A stretch of DNA of 64,000 nucleotides. Source: Mimachlamys varia. Taxonomy: Eukaryota > Mollusca > Bivalvia > Pectinida > Pectinidae. The stretch is taken from positions 4,423,501 to 4,487,500 of the forward strand of contig OX392532.1 in the NCBI GenBank assembly GCA_947623455.1, given 5' to 3'. Both the position numbers and the translations under genes were made by a program. Under the pieces are notes generated by a model that saw only the letters and a program-made list of their open reading frames with translations, ran no database searches and was not told where the DNA came from. This document shows, piece by piece, positions 48,071 to 61,384 of the stretch (its first letter is position 1; each line of letters opens with the position of its first letter).

Positions 48071-49730
48071 CCGGTGTGTTTTTTTCCATCATTACAAATT
48101 CCTTGTGAAATGAATTTGTTTGGAGAGATTACTTGTATTAAGAGACACTATGGACTTCCCTGATACAGTTTTATTTTTATAATCATGTTTTCCTGATTTG
48201 TTAATTATTTGACTCAGTGAAGGTTGCCCTAGAAACCTGTGTGTGATCTATTTGATGTTTGTGTGGTATCACCCTTTTATATAACACTTTAACCACTGAG
48301 ACTATAATGGACTCATCCATGTAAATGTGTGGTAGATTCTACTACAGTTGCATGGGGAGGACAGGGTCTATACTTTTTGACCTTTGACCTTGCATAATGT
48401 GAAAATATTCAGTACATAATACATATATAATGTACAGCATATAGAATGTGTATTAGTTACTAGACCAGCCATTCAACATGTGAAGCCCTAGTCTTTATTT
48501 CACCCCTAGTTACACATTTAGGTTCTTCCAATTCAGAGGTTTGAATAGTTCATTATGAAATCAGGGGTTACATTGAGGGGAGTTAAGCTTGGTCTATTGT
48601 GGTTAACATACAATAAAAACAGAATCTTGAATCAGATGTTGAATATTTTAGTGAAAACTGAGGATTCATTTTCCATGTTTAAAATTTGACATAATCAAAT
48701 GTATATTACCATAGATGTATAAATATCTTTTTTTCTCTCTGTTTATAACTACAAGAATATCTATCATGATTCATTCATACAAGACTAAATTTACACTACA
48801 TAGTTGAGAGTTTCATTCCAATATAGTATAGCAGTCGGTTTCTTCATTGTATTGTATAAACACACAAGTGTACCAATTAATACTTCTGTCCTAGTACTGG
48901 AGGGTACCTGGTCATTGTAATACTTAGCATTCATTGTTGGTCCAGGTAAACATGTTCTGGATAAATCTGTTATATCTACATGTTGTCCCATTGTATAAAA
49001 CTTGTTTTATATGATGTTAAAGTGTTACCTAAGGTATTGGAGTCAATAGTGATGACAGTAGTTGTAGTAGTGTGCTGTGATAATTAAGATAGAACCAGTT
49101 ACAGGTACTGACCAAATCTGAGAGTATAGTTTATACAGTGTATTGTAGTAACTGTTTATACAGAGTATCGGAGAAACTGTGTTTATGCTTATGCTGGGAA
49201 ATTGTACAAAATTATCAAAATCTAAGACTTTGATAAATTAAACACTTGTGACAATGAAATATGATCATGTATGCAACGGTATCACGAGTTGACAAGTTTA
49301 ATGTTCCTGGTATACATTTGTCTAGATGTTCCTGATGACTTAATACAAGGGTGCATCGTTACATCCATGTAGAGTTGTTAGCTCGTAGACATGGAAGAGA
49401 GTATAAATATTCCACAAGGGAGTGTATTAAGTGAAAATGAAGGCGAAATGTGGATTGGTGTAGATTTTAAAATCATGTTGTCCTGATCATTGTTTCTTTA
49501 TTAGGTATCATTGATAAGTTATGCTTATTTATTGAATGTGACAAGTACAAAGCTCATGAATTAAATGTCTTCATACACATGATCATACCGTGTTACACTT
49601 TATCTTTTGTGTCTGTTCGGAGAGAGATATTCTGTTTAACGGCAAGTTCTGTGCCCTGGAATTAACACTCAAGATTTGAGGTATTCCTATAAAATCCCCA
49701 AAAGTTGCTAGACTTGAAAAAATCAAGTTA
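48071..49730. other. Intergenic, no feature recognised
   Basis: AT-rich, single-copy-looking sequence. Confidence 0.4.
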
Positions 49731-49734
49731 ACAT

Positions 49735-52560
49735 GTAAACTGCAGATGTATCCCCAATTCAGATCAGCATCAGAACAGTTTCTGTTGTACTGATGTATTT
49801 CCAATTCAGATCAGCATCAGTACAGTTTCTGTTGTACAGATGTATCCCCCAATTCAGATCGGCATCAGTACAGTTACTGTTGTACTGATGTATCCCCAAT
49901 TCAGATCAGCATCAGTACAGTTTCTGTTGTACTGATGTATCCCCAATTCAGATCGGCATCTGTACAGTTTCTGTTGTACTGATGTATCCCCAATTCAGAT
50001 CGGCATCAGTACAGTTTCTGATGTATCCCCAATTCAGATCGGCATCAGTACAGTTTCTGTTGTACTGATGTATTCCCAATTCAGATCGGCATCAGTACAG
50101 TTTCTGTTGTACTGATGTATTCCCAATTCAGATCGGCATCTGTACAGTTTCTGTTGTACTGATGTATCCCCAATTCAGATCAGCATCTGTACAGTTTCTG
50201 TTGTACTGATGTATCCCCAATTAGATCAGCATCAGTACAGTTTCTGTTGTACTGATGTATCCCCAATTCAGATCAGCATCAGTACAGTTTCTGTTGTACA
50301 GATGTATCCCCCAATTCAGATCAGCATCTGTACAGTTTCTGTTGTACTGATGTATCCCCAATTAGATCAGCATCAGTACAGTTTCTGTTGTACTGATGTA
50401 TCCCCAATTCAGATCAGCATCTGTACAGTTTCTGTTGTACTGATGTATTCCCAATTCAGATCGGCATCAGTACAGTTTCTGTTGTACTGATGTATTCCCA
50501 ATTCAGATCGGCATCTGTACAGTTTCTGTTGTACTGATGTATCCCCAATTCAGATCAGCATCTGTACAGTTTCTGTTGTACTGATGTATCCCCAATTCAG
50601 ATCGGCATCTGTACAGTTTCTGTTGTACTGATGTATCCCCAATTCAGATCAGCATCAGTACAGTTTCTGTTGTACAGATGTATCCCCCAATTCAGATCAG
50701 CATCTGTACAGTTTCTGTTGTACTGATGTATTCCCAATTCAGATCAGCATCAGTACAGTTTCTGTTGTACTGATGTATCCCCAATTCAGATCAGCATCAG
50801 TACAGTTTCTGTTGTACAGATGTATCCCCCAATTCAGATCAGCATCTGTACAGTTTCTGTTGTACTGATGTATTCCCAATTCAGATCAGCATCAGTACAG
50901 TTTCTGTTGTACTGATGTATTCCCAATTCAGATCGGCATCAGTACAGTTTCTGTTGTACTGATGTATCCCCAATTCAGATCGGCATCTGTACAGTTTCTG
51001 TTGTACTGATGTATCCCCAATTCAGATCGGCATCTGTACAGTTTCTGTTGTACTGATGTATTTCCAATTCAGATCGGCATCTGTACAGTTTCTGTTGTAC
51101 TGATGTATCCCCAATTCAGATCGGCATCTGTACAGTTTCTGTTGTACTGATGTATTTCCAATTCAGATCGGCATCTGTACAGTTTCTGTTGTACTGATGT
51201 ATTTCCAATTCAGATCGGCATCTGTACAGTTTCTGTTGTACTGATGTATCCCCAATTCAGATCGGCATCTGTACAGTTTCTGTTGTACTGATGTATTTCC
51301 AATTCAGATCGGCATCTGTACAGTTTCTGTTGTACTGATGTATTTCCAATTCAGATCGGCATCTGTACAGTTTCTGTTGTACTGATGTATCCCCAATTCA
51401 GATCGGCATCTGTACAGTTTCTGTTGTACTGATGTATTTCCAATTCAGATCGGCATCAGTACAGTTTCTGTTGTACTGATGTATCCCCAATTCAGATCGG
51501 CATCTGTACAGTTTCTGTTGTACTGATGTATTTCCAATTCAGATCGGCATCTGTACAGTTTCTGTTGTACTGATGTATCCCCAATTCAGATCGGCATCTG
51601 TACAGTTTCTGTTGTACTGATGTATTTCCAATTCAGATCGGCATCTGTACAGTTTCTGTTGTACTGATGTATCCCCAATTCAGATCGGCATCTGTACAGT
51701 TTCTGTTGTACTGATGTATTTCCAATTCAGATCGGCATCTGTACAGTTTCTGTTGTACTGATGTATCCCCAATTCAGATCAGCATCTGTACAGTTTCTGT
51801 TGTACTGATGTATCCCCAATTCAGATCAGCATCAGTACAGTTTCTGTTGTACTGATGTATTCCCAAATAGATCAGCATCTGTACAGTTTCTGTTGTACTG
51901 ATGTATTTCCAATTCAGATCAGTATCAGTACAGTTTCTGTTGTACTGATTGATCCCCAATTAGATCAGCATCTGTACAGTTTCTGTTGTACTGATGTATT
52001 CCCAATTCAGATTAGCATCTGTACAGTTTCTGTTGTACTGATGTATCCCCAATTCAGATCGGCATCTGTACAGTTTCTGTTGTACTGATGTATTCCCAAT
52101 TCAGATTAGCATCTGTACAGTTTCTGTTGTACTGATGTATCCCCAATTCAGATCAGCATCAGTACAGTTTCTGTTGTACTGATGTATCCCCAATTCAGAT
52201 CAGCATCAGTACAGTTTCTGTTGTACTGATGTATCCCCAATTCAGATCGGCATCTGTACAGTTTCTGTTGTATTGATGTATCCCCAATTCAGATCAGCAT
52301 CAGTACAGTTTCTGTTGTACTGATGTATTCCCAATTCAGATCGGCATCTGTACAGTTTCTGTTGTATTGATGTATCCCCAATTCAGATCAGCATCATTAC
52401 AGTTTCTGTTGTACTGATGTATCCCCAATTCAGATCGGCATCTGTACAGTTTCTGTTGTACAGATGTATCCCCAATTCAGATTAGCATCTGTACACTGTC
52501 ATTTTCTGTTGTACTGATGTATCCCCAATTCAGATCAGCATCTGTACAGTTTCTGTTGCG
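49735..52560. repeat. Minisatellite, 47-bp unit, about 60 copies
   Basis: Unit: TGTACTGATGTATCCCCAAT, TCAGATCRGCATCWGTACAG, TTTCTGT. Variants TATCCCC, TATTCCC and TATTTCC are not random: from about 51060 to 51740 units with TATTTCC and TATCCCC alternate in dimers or trimers, a higher-order repeat. Confidence 0.95.
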
Positions 52561-52670
52561 GCCTACCTCAACTCGGAGGCAGTTTTGGGACTAAGTACTT
52601 TGACATGGAGTTGTATATTGTACCAATATATTGTTGTGAAAGGAAGGGAAACAGCCAGAAAATTGAACCA

Positions 52671-53982
52671 GAGGCCCCATGGGCCTGCATTGCTCATCTG
52701 GTATCAATCTCTTACTTGTAACCCTAAAGGCACCCTGAAATCTATTACTTCAAGGCATCCAGAAAAATGAGTTACAATTTAAACACATTTTACCCCTGTT
52801 ATCTTGAAAGTAAAACAAGGTCATTTTCATTTTCCAAACTTTGTTTGGCTTCTTCCAAGGAAGCTATCGGGCAAATATCATGCTTCTAGGCCTATTGGTA
52901 TTTCAGAAGAAGTTGTTTAAATATTATAATAAACTTGACCCCTGTGACCATGAATATAGTTCAAGGTCATTTCTTTTCACAAAACTTGAATCTTCGTCAA
53001 AAGAATCTTTTAGCCACATCATTCTTGTAGGCATTTTGGAATTTCAGCAGAGGTCATCTAAATGTTTTAAAAATATTTGACCCCTGTGGCCTAGAATATG
53101 AGTTGAAATCATTTCTCCTTGCTCAATATGTCGGGCTTCATCCAACGAACAATTCAGCCTTATATCATGCTTCTAGGCATTTGGTTAACCAGAGGAAGTT
53201 GTTTAAATATTTTAAGATTTGACCCCTGTGACCTTGAATATGGGTCAAGGTCATTTCTTTTCACAAAACTTTGTCAAGCTTCATCAAAGGAACCTTTTTA
53301 AACATATATCATGATTCTAGCCGTTTTGGTTAATCAGAAGAAGTCGTTCAAATGTTTTAACAGATTTGATTCCTGTGACCTTGAATATGGGCCAAGGTCA
53401 TTCTTTTCGCAAACTTTATCGGGCTTCATCCACACAACCTTTCAGCCAAACATCATGCTTCTATGCATTTTGGTTAATCAGAAGAAGTGGTTTAAATGTT
53501 TTAACAAATTTGACCCATGTGACCTTTGGATATGGGTTAATGTCATTTCTATTCGCAAACTTTGTCGGGCTTCGTCCAAGGAACCTTTCAGCCAAACTTC
53601 ATGCTTCTAGGCCTTTTGGTATTTCAGAAGAAGGTGTTTTAAAGATTTTAACCGAGTTGTCCCCTGTGATCGTCAATAGGAATCAAGGCCATTTCTTTTC
53701 GCAAACTTCGTTCAGCTTCATCCAATGAATCTACCAGTATATAAGGTCTATATGCCCGACGGTATTATAGAAGAGTCGTTTGAATTTTTTTTACATATCT
53801 AACCCCTGTGACCTTGAAAGTAGGTTAAAGTGATTGTTTCGCAAACTTTGTGTAGCTCCTTCCAAGAAAGCTGCTGGCCAAATTTCATATGACTAGACCT
53901 TTCGGTATTGCAGAAGAATTATTTAAAAGGAAAAGGTGACGGAGGCTCACTTGGCCGTTCGGGCCAGGCCTAGGTGAGCTAA
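52671..53982. mobile_element. Hairpin-ended interspersed element with internal tandem blocks (copy 2)
   Basis: Same family and orientation as 28156-29343. It starts GAGGCCCCATGGGCCTGCAT and ends CTCACTTGGCCGTTCGGGCC, AGGCCTAGGTGAGCTAAC. The start's CTCAYCTGG and the end's reverse complement GCTCACCTAGG make short inverted termini. Inside are about eight blocks with 'tgacccctgtgaccttgaat' and 'gtcaaggtcatttcttttc'. Confidence 0.8.
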
Positions 53983-55435
53983 CAAAATACAATGAATGTA
54001 CGACCTGTGAGGAAAGTCTCACAAAACCATAACGACAGAAACTGTCTGTATAGTGTGTGATACGCAACCACACCACACGAGTGATCTCCTACATACACTT
54101 TGGTGATGTAGAACCTGTTTCCTTTTTGAAACAATTGACAGTATAAATTTGATCAGTCATTAATTCATCTTAACAGGCTACCCCCTTTTTTGTCATCGTA
54201 GAATGCTAATGCGTCTTAAACAAGTGATTTTCTTGTACACGTGTAGTGTGACTCTGGAAAGCGTATGAGAGTTCAATGGGGTAGTTCCCGAATAGAACAT
54301 ATTTCTTTGGAGCATTTCCAGTAAACCACTTTCTGATCACTGATCATGTCTTTTGGAAAAAATGAAAAACAAATTTTCTTAAACATTATCAAACACAACC
54401 TTTGAACCTATATATTCAATCTGCTGATTTATGACCCAATTCGTGACCAGTAAGAATATAGGGAGGTCGGTTCCAGGTGTTGCTCGGACACATGTGCTAC
54501 TTTTTGTATATTATTTGACAATATTTTTGGAGTCTGTCACATAACTTACACACGTCTTTGCTCACCCTTTGAACACATTGTTGACAAGATTCTTTCTGTC
54601 TGTCTTGCTGATTGATAACAAGTTTTCAAACGAGAAAACAAAATGATAAAACTTAACACAAATGTTTTGACAGCAATCTATCGGCACCAAATGAAGTTAC
54701 TCCTATAACATAAGAGGTCGCTGGTCGGCCTTTTTATTATCGGATATGATTTTGCCGACTGCGACACGGCGCCTGTCAAAGTACCCGCCGTGTTAAACCT
54801 CTAACATTGTTGGAGTACAAATGTGCTAGATTTACACTCGTACAAGGCATAATTTAGAAGATGTACAATCTAATTCCGTGATACACCATTACACAGTATG
54901 TACCATCCATCTAAACTGTACTTTTTATGTCAGCACGGATGTGATTTATCTAATCTGTGGTACTTCTATTTTGCAATCAAAGTTGTTTCAGAAAAGTCTA
55001 CATGCTGAAGTATGGCTGTAAGTAAATATCCTTTATATCATAAAGTAGTGTATTTTGGTTGTAAGTATAGTGAAGATGACTTATCTGGGGTAACCTGGAG
55101 CCACCAGGACTGATCCCTGGGTTTATATCTACAATCAGTATTAGAGGCGGCTTTGCTATAGAATTGCATCCTAGTTACTCCGGGGTTACGCTCGCCTACG
55201 CTCTCTACTCACCAGGAATATTATCTTAACTTAAGGCACGGAGGTAGCTGTTAGATCGATCTCGAGTAAAACATCTTGACCAATCACTAGGCTGATAAGC
55301 TGTCATTGAAGATTTCATAGGGGCAACACCCGACGTCAAAACCTGTCATTTGTTACCGTTATGTGACCGCGAGATTCTTGTACATCTTGTATTCTTCTTG
55401 CCTCATCAACAAGGGCCTTAGATTTTACCATGACA
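53983..55435. other. Intergenic, no feature recognised
   Basis: Mixed-composition unique sequence with no open frame of interest. Confidence 0.4.
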
Positions 55436-55437
55436 CA

Positions 55438-56105
55438 TTCCAGGGGTGTAGAGAGTGTAGCTGAGCGTTACTCGTGGATATCGAGGATTGTTCCAGGAAT
55501 GTAGAGAACGTAGGGGAACGTAACCCCTTTATATCGAGGATGGTTCCAGGAATGTAGAGAGCGTAGGTGAACGTAACCCCTGGATATCGAGGATGGTTCC
55601 AGGGATGTAGAGAGTGAAGGTGTCAGCGAAACCCCTTGATATCGAGGATGGTTCCAGGGATGTAGAGAGTGAAGGTGTCAGCGTAACTCCTGGATATCGA
55701 GGATGGTTCCAGGGGTGTAGAGAGCGTAGGAGAACGTAACCCCTGGATATCGAGGATGGTTCCAGGGATGTAGAGAGTGTAGGTGATTGTAACCCCTTGA
55801 TATCGAGGATGGTTCCAGGGGTGTAGAGAGTGTAGGTGTCAGCGTAACACCTTGATATCGAGGATGGTTCCAGGGGTGTAGAGAGTGTAGGTGTCAGCGT
55901 AACTCCTGGATATCGAGGATGGTTCCAGGGGTGTAGAGAGTGTAGGTGTCAGCGTAACACCTGGATATCGAGAATGATTTCAGGGTTGTAGAGAGTGTAG
56001 GTGTCAGCGTAACACCTGGATATCGAGGATGGTTCCAGGGGTGTAGAGAGTGTAGGTGTCAGCGTAACACCTAGACATCGAGGATGGTTCCAGGGGTGCA
56101 GAGAA
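55438..56105. repeat. Minisatellite, 55-bp unit, about 12 copies
   Basis: Unit: GGATATCGAGGATGGTTCCA, GGGGTGTAGAGAGTGTAGGT, GTCAGCGTAACACCT. Divergence is higher at the left end. Confidence 0.9.
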
Positions 56106-56434
56106 TGTGCAAAGAATTATTCACCCTAGTAAGTGTCCAATAAAATCGGTCAAAAAAACAACTCGGTGTCATTTTCTAGAATAATTCTGGTCAAATATGT
56201 TTTCTAAATATTTTGAGAAATTAAGGAAATCATGAAAGACTGAAACTTTTCCACATCTTAAATGACCAAATGGAAACGTCCTGAGTGTATACAAACTGGT
56301 GTTTTTTTCTGATTAACTAAAGAAATCTATACATAAAACACAATGAATAGACATTCAATTATATAATAATTAAATAAACAAGTCTTTTGTGCATGTTCAT
56401 TTTCAGTGACTACTTTCATTGCCCCACCACACTG

Positions 56435-56820
56435 TTAGCCCAAGACCATGAGATGTGGGCTGTTTAGTCCATGGTTCGTGGTATAGTTATCTCTTTTCCT
56501 TGATAAGTACTGAATGGGTCGTTTTCAAATTTCATAATTATGTAGGTTCCACCTTGTACACGGTTGTACATGGTCCAGTTTTTTAGCTGATCTGAAAAAC
56601 AATATGGCCGACAGGCAGCCATCTTGGATTTTGTATTTAAAGTTTGTGGTCGCTATTTGTTTAGAAATATTGGATTGATCCTTCTTGAATTTCCGTGCTG
56701 TGCCTTTTTTATTTTGGGGCCGATTAAAAAAAAATGGCTGACTTGCGACCATCTCAGATTTCGATAATGGAAAGATATATTGTTATCTTTATCACTTGAG
56801 GAAATCTGACGGGTCTTTCC
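56435..56820. mobile_element. Second copy of the AGCCCA...TGGGCT hairpin element
   Basis: It begins TTAGCCCAAGACCATGAGAT, GTGGGCT and contains ATGGCCGACAGGCAGCCATC, TTGGATTTTG, matching the arrangement at 36278-36625. It lies directly before the 36-bp array. Confidence 0.5.
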
Positions 56821-56847
56821 CAGTTTTCACATGAATGTTCGCTTAGT

Positions 56848-57590
56848 AATACTCATCCCGAGGTTACCAATATACTCGTCCCGGGGTTACCAATATACTC
56901 GTCCCGGGGTTACCAATATACTCGCCCCGGGGTTACCAATGCGACTGTCCCGTAAACTCGCCCCGGGGTTACAAATTTGACTGTCCCACATATTGTTACT
57001 GTCCCATATACTCGCCCCGGAGTTACCAATGTGACTGTCCCGTATACTCGCCCCGGGGTTACCAATGTGACTGTCCTGTATACTCGCCCCGGGGTTACCA
57101 ATGTGACTGTCCCGTATACTTGCCCCGGGGTTACCAATGTGACTGTCCCATATATTGTTACTGTCCCATATATTCGCCCCGGAGTTACCAATGTGACTGT
57201 CCCGTATACTCGCCCCTGGGTTACCAATGTGACTGTCCCGTATACTTGCCCCGGGGTTACCAATGTGACTGTCCCGTATACTCGCCCCGGGGTTACCAAT
57301 GTGACTGTCCCGTATACTTGCCCCGGGGTTACCAATGTGACTGTCCCGTATACTTGCCCCGGGGTTACCAATGTGACTGTCCCGTATACTTGCCCCGGGG
57401 TTACCAATGCGACTGTCCCATATATTCGCCCCGGGGTTACCAATGTGACTGTCCCATATATTCGCCCGTGGGTTACCAATGTGACTGTCCCATATATTCG
57501 CCCCTGGGTGACCAATGTGACTGTCCCATATATTCGCCCCGTTGTTACTAATTTGACCGTTCCTTATACTTTCCCTAGGGTTACAAATAA
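56848..57590. repeat. Minisatellite, 36-bp unit, about 20 copies
   Basis: Unit: CGCCCCGGGGTTACCAATGT, GACTGTCCCGTATACT. The 36-bp period (12 codons) leaves frames of 143-218 codons open on both strands; none is taken as a gene. Confidence 0.95.
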
Positions 57591-58157
57591 GTACCTATGT
57601 ACCTATATACCAGCATCACGTATCTTCATTTAAAATTCAAATTAGTCAAAACTCGAGACGACCCTATAGTTATGTTATACGAAATGGAATCATCGTTTTT
57701 CAGATTAAATTCTTAAATCTAAATATAATGGACTCTTAAATCGCACATGGTACCATCAAGACACTATGCCAAAACATATTGTACCATAATTAGGTATCCG
57801 TATATACATGTATATATTTTGAATAACTCTGTTTCTTTGTATTTAATATGTCAATAAAATGGATACTGTGAGGCATTTATGTTTCAAATGGGAATAAAAA
57901 ACGGACTAATAGTCATCATTTTAAATATATCGATATAAATAACATAAAGATATGTCCAAGTCTATGTGTATGGATAATTAACGTCCTTTCGGGTAAATGT
58001 TACGTGGAATGGGAACATGTGTTGGAATATTTCAGGAGTTTTTAATATAGAAGTATTAACATTAATTTATTAACAGACATGTACGATCTGAGTTCTGTGT
58101 GTGAATATATAACTGACCAAGGCGGAGGGCATTTACAGGACGGTACACAGTAAAACA

Positions 58158-58229
58158 ATGGCGGGAATATGTCGACAATATCCACAAAACCAATCGGAAA
58201 ATGTAGCCGACGATTTCCAGGTTCTTAAT
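58158..58229 (+). CDS. Candidate first coding exon of an unidentified gene
   Basis: ATG at 58158 in a favourable context (AAACAATGGC) opens 24 codons (MAGICRQYPQNQSENVADDF...) that end exactly at a strong donor, AAT|GTAAGTTTG. I find no partner exon in the remaining 6 kb, which is almost all tandem repeat, and recognise no family. The next exon could lie right of the window. This may be chance. Confidence 0.25.
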
Positions 58230-58596
58230 GTAAGTTTGTTTGCATGTAACTATTAACTATTACATGTATTCACATTATATAGTCTCTCTGTACCTCCATA
58301 CAATCTAGACATTTCGGATTTTGATGGTATTGTTTCTGACATGGACGTACAACGCCATATACAAGTTATATACGTCTCTGTTTCTACTATATTGTTCGAG
58401 AAATATAAATGAAATTCTAGCATTTAGGCTAAATGAAAAATATACTTTTAATCATGATCTGTTAACACATTTGTTGTCAAAATTTTACATTTTACTGTCG
58501 ACCGCTTGCAAAAACTACACCGTGTGACACGACACAGTGTTACGTCATACGGACAGAATGTGATACGACACAATCTCATATCGACAACTTGTAATG

Positions 58597-59560
58597 CCGA
58601 CACCCATTGTAATATCGACACACATTGTTATATCGACACACATTGTAATACCGACATATATTGTAATACTTCAAATGTATTCGATGAATTTTCTTTTGCA
58701 ACAAGGCGCAGTCGATTAGTGGTAATATGGCTTGCTCTAAATATGGCTGGGTTTTTTTAATAGATCCTAACGAACTTCGACACAAGGGTTCGAGAGATGC
58801 CGGTTGTCAAAAACTATAAATTGTAATACCGACACACATTGTAATACCGACGCACATTGTAATATCGACATACATTGTAATACCCACATACATTGTTATA
58901 CCGACACACATTGTAATACCGACATACATTGTAATACCGACGCACATTGTAATATCGACATACATTGTAATACCGACATACATTGAAATACCGAGATACA
59001 TTGTAATACCGACGCACATTGTAATATCGACACACATTGTAATACCCACATACATTGTAATACCCACACACATTGTAATACCCACATACATTGTAATACC
59101 GACACACATTGTAATATCGACATACATTGTAATACAAACATACATTGAAATACCGAGATACATTGTAATACCGACGCACATTGTACATATAATACCGACA
59201 TACATTGAAATACCGAGATACATTGTAATACCGACGCACATTGTACATATAATACCGACATACATTGTAATATCGACACACATTGTAATATCGACATACA
59301 TTGTAATACCCACATACATTGTAATACCGACGCACATTGTAATACCCACATACATTGTAATATCGACACCCATTGTAATACCCACATACATTGTAATACC
59401 GACACACATTGTAATACCCACATACATTGTAATACCGACACACATTGTACATATAATATCGACATACATTGTAATATCGACACACATTGTAATATCGACA
59501 TACATTGTAATACCGACACACATTGTACATATAATACCGACATAAATTTGTACATTGTAA
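58597..59560. repeat. Minisatellite of 18-bp ACATTGTAATACCGACAC units, about 45 copies in two blocks
   Basis: A short block at 58597-58668, then about 150 bp of unique sequence, then a long block from 58818. Variants (ATCGAC, ACCCAC, ACCGACGC, ATATAATACC) are arranged in repeated multi-unit patterns. All three minus frames stay open for 238-281 codons, which marks them as artefacts. Confidence 0.95.
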
Positions 59561-59561
59561 T

Positions 59562-60300
59562 ACCGATACACATCTTGATACCTAAATATTGTAACACAGA
59601 CGATATACATTGTAATATCGATACACATTTTAATATCTTCATATTGAAACACAGACGATATACATTGTAAAATAGATACACATTTTAATATCTACATATT
59701 GAAACACAGACGATATACATTGTAAAATAGATACACATTTTAATATCTACATATTGAAACACAGACGATATACATTGTAAAATAGATACACATTTTAATA
59801 TCTAAATATTGTAACACAGACGATATACATTGTAAAATAGATACACATTTTAATATCTAAATATTGTAACACAGACGATATACATTGTAAAATAGATACA
59901 CATTTTAATATCTAAATATTGTAACACAGACGATATACATTGTAATATCGATACACATTTTAATATCTAAATATTGTAACACAGACGATATACATTGTAA
60001 AATAGATACACATTTTAATATCTAAATATTGTAACACAGACGATATACATTGTAAAATAGATACACATTTTAATATCTAAATATTGTAACACAGACGATA
60101 TACATTGTAATACCGATACACATCTTGATACCTAAATATTGTGACACAGACGATATACATTGTAAAATAGATACACATTTTAATATCTTCATATTGAAAC
60201 ACAGACGATATACATTGTAAAATAGATACACATTTTAATATCTACATATTGTAACAAACGATATACATTGCAATATCGATACACATTTATATACATACAT
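59562..60300. repeat. Minisatellite, 55-bp unit, about 13 copies
   Basis: Unit: ACATTGTAAAATAGATACAC, ATTTTAATATCTAAATATTG, TAACACAGACGATAT. It shares the ACATTGTAA core with the preceding 18-bp array and probably grew out of it. Confidence 0.9.
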
Positions 60301-60357
60301 ATTGTAACACAGGCTTGTAATACCTATACACATTTTAATGCATTCATATTGTAACAC

Positions 60358-60412
60358 ATCGTCGGAAACCCACGGTACACTTCTCTGACGTTTGCAAACG
60401 GTTTCCGACGAT
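60358..60412. repeat. Perfect 13-bp inverted repeat (foldback)
   Basis: ATCGTCGGAAACC (60358-60370) and GGTTTCCGACGAT (60400-60412) are exact reverse complements around a 29-bp loop that includes the palindrome TTTGCAAA. It lies at the right edge of the tandem arrays. Confidence 0.7.
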
Positions 60413-61380
60413 AATTGTAACGCAGTATACGCGGGGTAGGATGGAGGTGGGGTGGAAAAGGAGATGGAAGGCGGGGTAGAAGGAATTACCTAGAGAAGAC
60501 ATCTGATTAAATTACAGAATGGCAAAAACCAAGATAATAATTTCAGCATGATCAAAACGAAATCAATTTCAAATCAATGGCATAGTCATAAGACAAATTA
60601 ATGAAATACAATTCCATAATCACATATAAGAATGTAAATCCAATATACCGCAATATCGAAACATAACGTACAAATGTATATTGAAACATATTTTTGCTAA
60701 TAATGTATGAGCCTTACCATCATGCAATTGTCATTACAGGATATATTAAAAAAAATAGGACTTGTAGTTTTCCGAATATAGAATTTTTGAAAGCGATGTA
60801 AGTGTTCTGGATATATAAACTGCTTTTCACGATCATTTTAGCCGTGATAAAGCAATCGGTATCCGTTCCACGTGAGTAAGTACGTAGAAGATACCGGAGT
60901 GACCCAGGCCTCGACTCGCGACCTGTGTATCATGTGACGTCAAAGTGAAAGGTTTATGAATGAGGCGTAAACATGTCATGTGAGCTGTTCATTTTTCGTT
61001 ATAGTTATTTTTTCTGAAGTCACCTGATCCAATTACGTCGAGCGTAGCGCTGTTTTTGAATTGTTGAAATTACCCTGTGCCGCCTAGTTTTCTACAAATA
61101 TCAGTCTTAAATTTTGAATTGAAAAAAAAAACAATGAAAATTTAAAGTTTACCTCGCGAACTAAGAACAGGTATAAAACGAACATGGGTACGGTACATTC
61201 TATTCTAAGGCTTTAGAGTATGTATTTCCTGAAATTACGTAGTCGAACCTCTGTGATCATGAACATATACTAGTGGACTTTATTTAGACTATGGATTATA
61301 TAATGAGTAGGTGGCATAACCTCGGTGATATACTGACTCTTTTGATACAATATGTGAATATGAACCCATGAAACATTAAC
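60413..61380. other. Intergenic, no gene recognised
   Basis: A purine-rich stretch (60435-60485, GGGTAGGATGGAGGTGGGGT type) followed by ordinary AT-rich sequence. Confidence 0.4.
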
Positions 61381-61384
61381 TCAG

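Noticed and set aside
56910..57633. Repeat proteins of 201 and 218 residues on opposite strands
   Set aside because: The 36-bp period keeps frames open on both strands at once, and codon content is fixed by the repeat.
58807..59681. Three overlapping minus-strand open frames of 238-281 codons
   Set aside because: All three frames are open across the 18-bp array because its unit lacks stops on that strand. Real genes do not show this.
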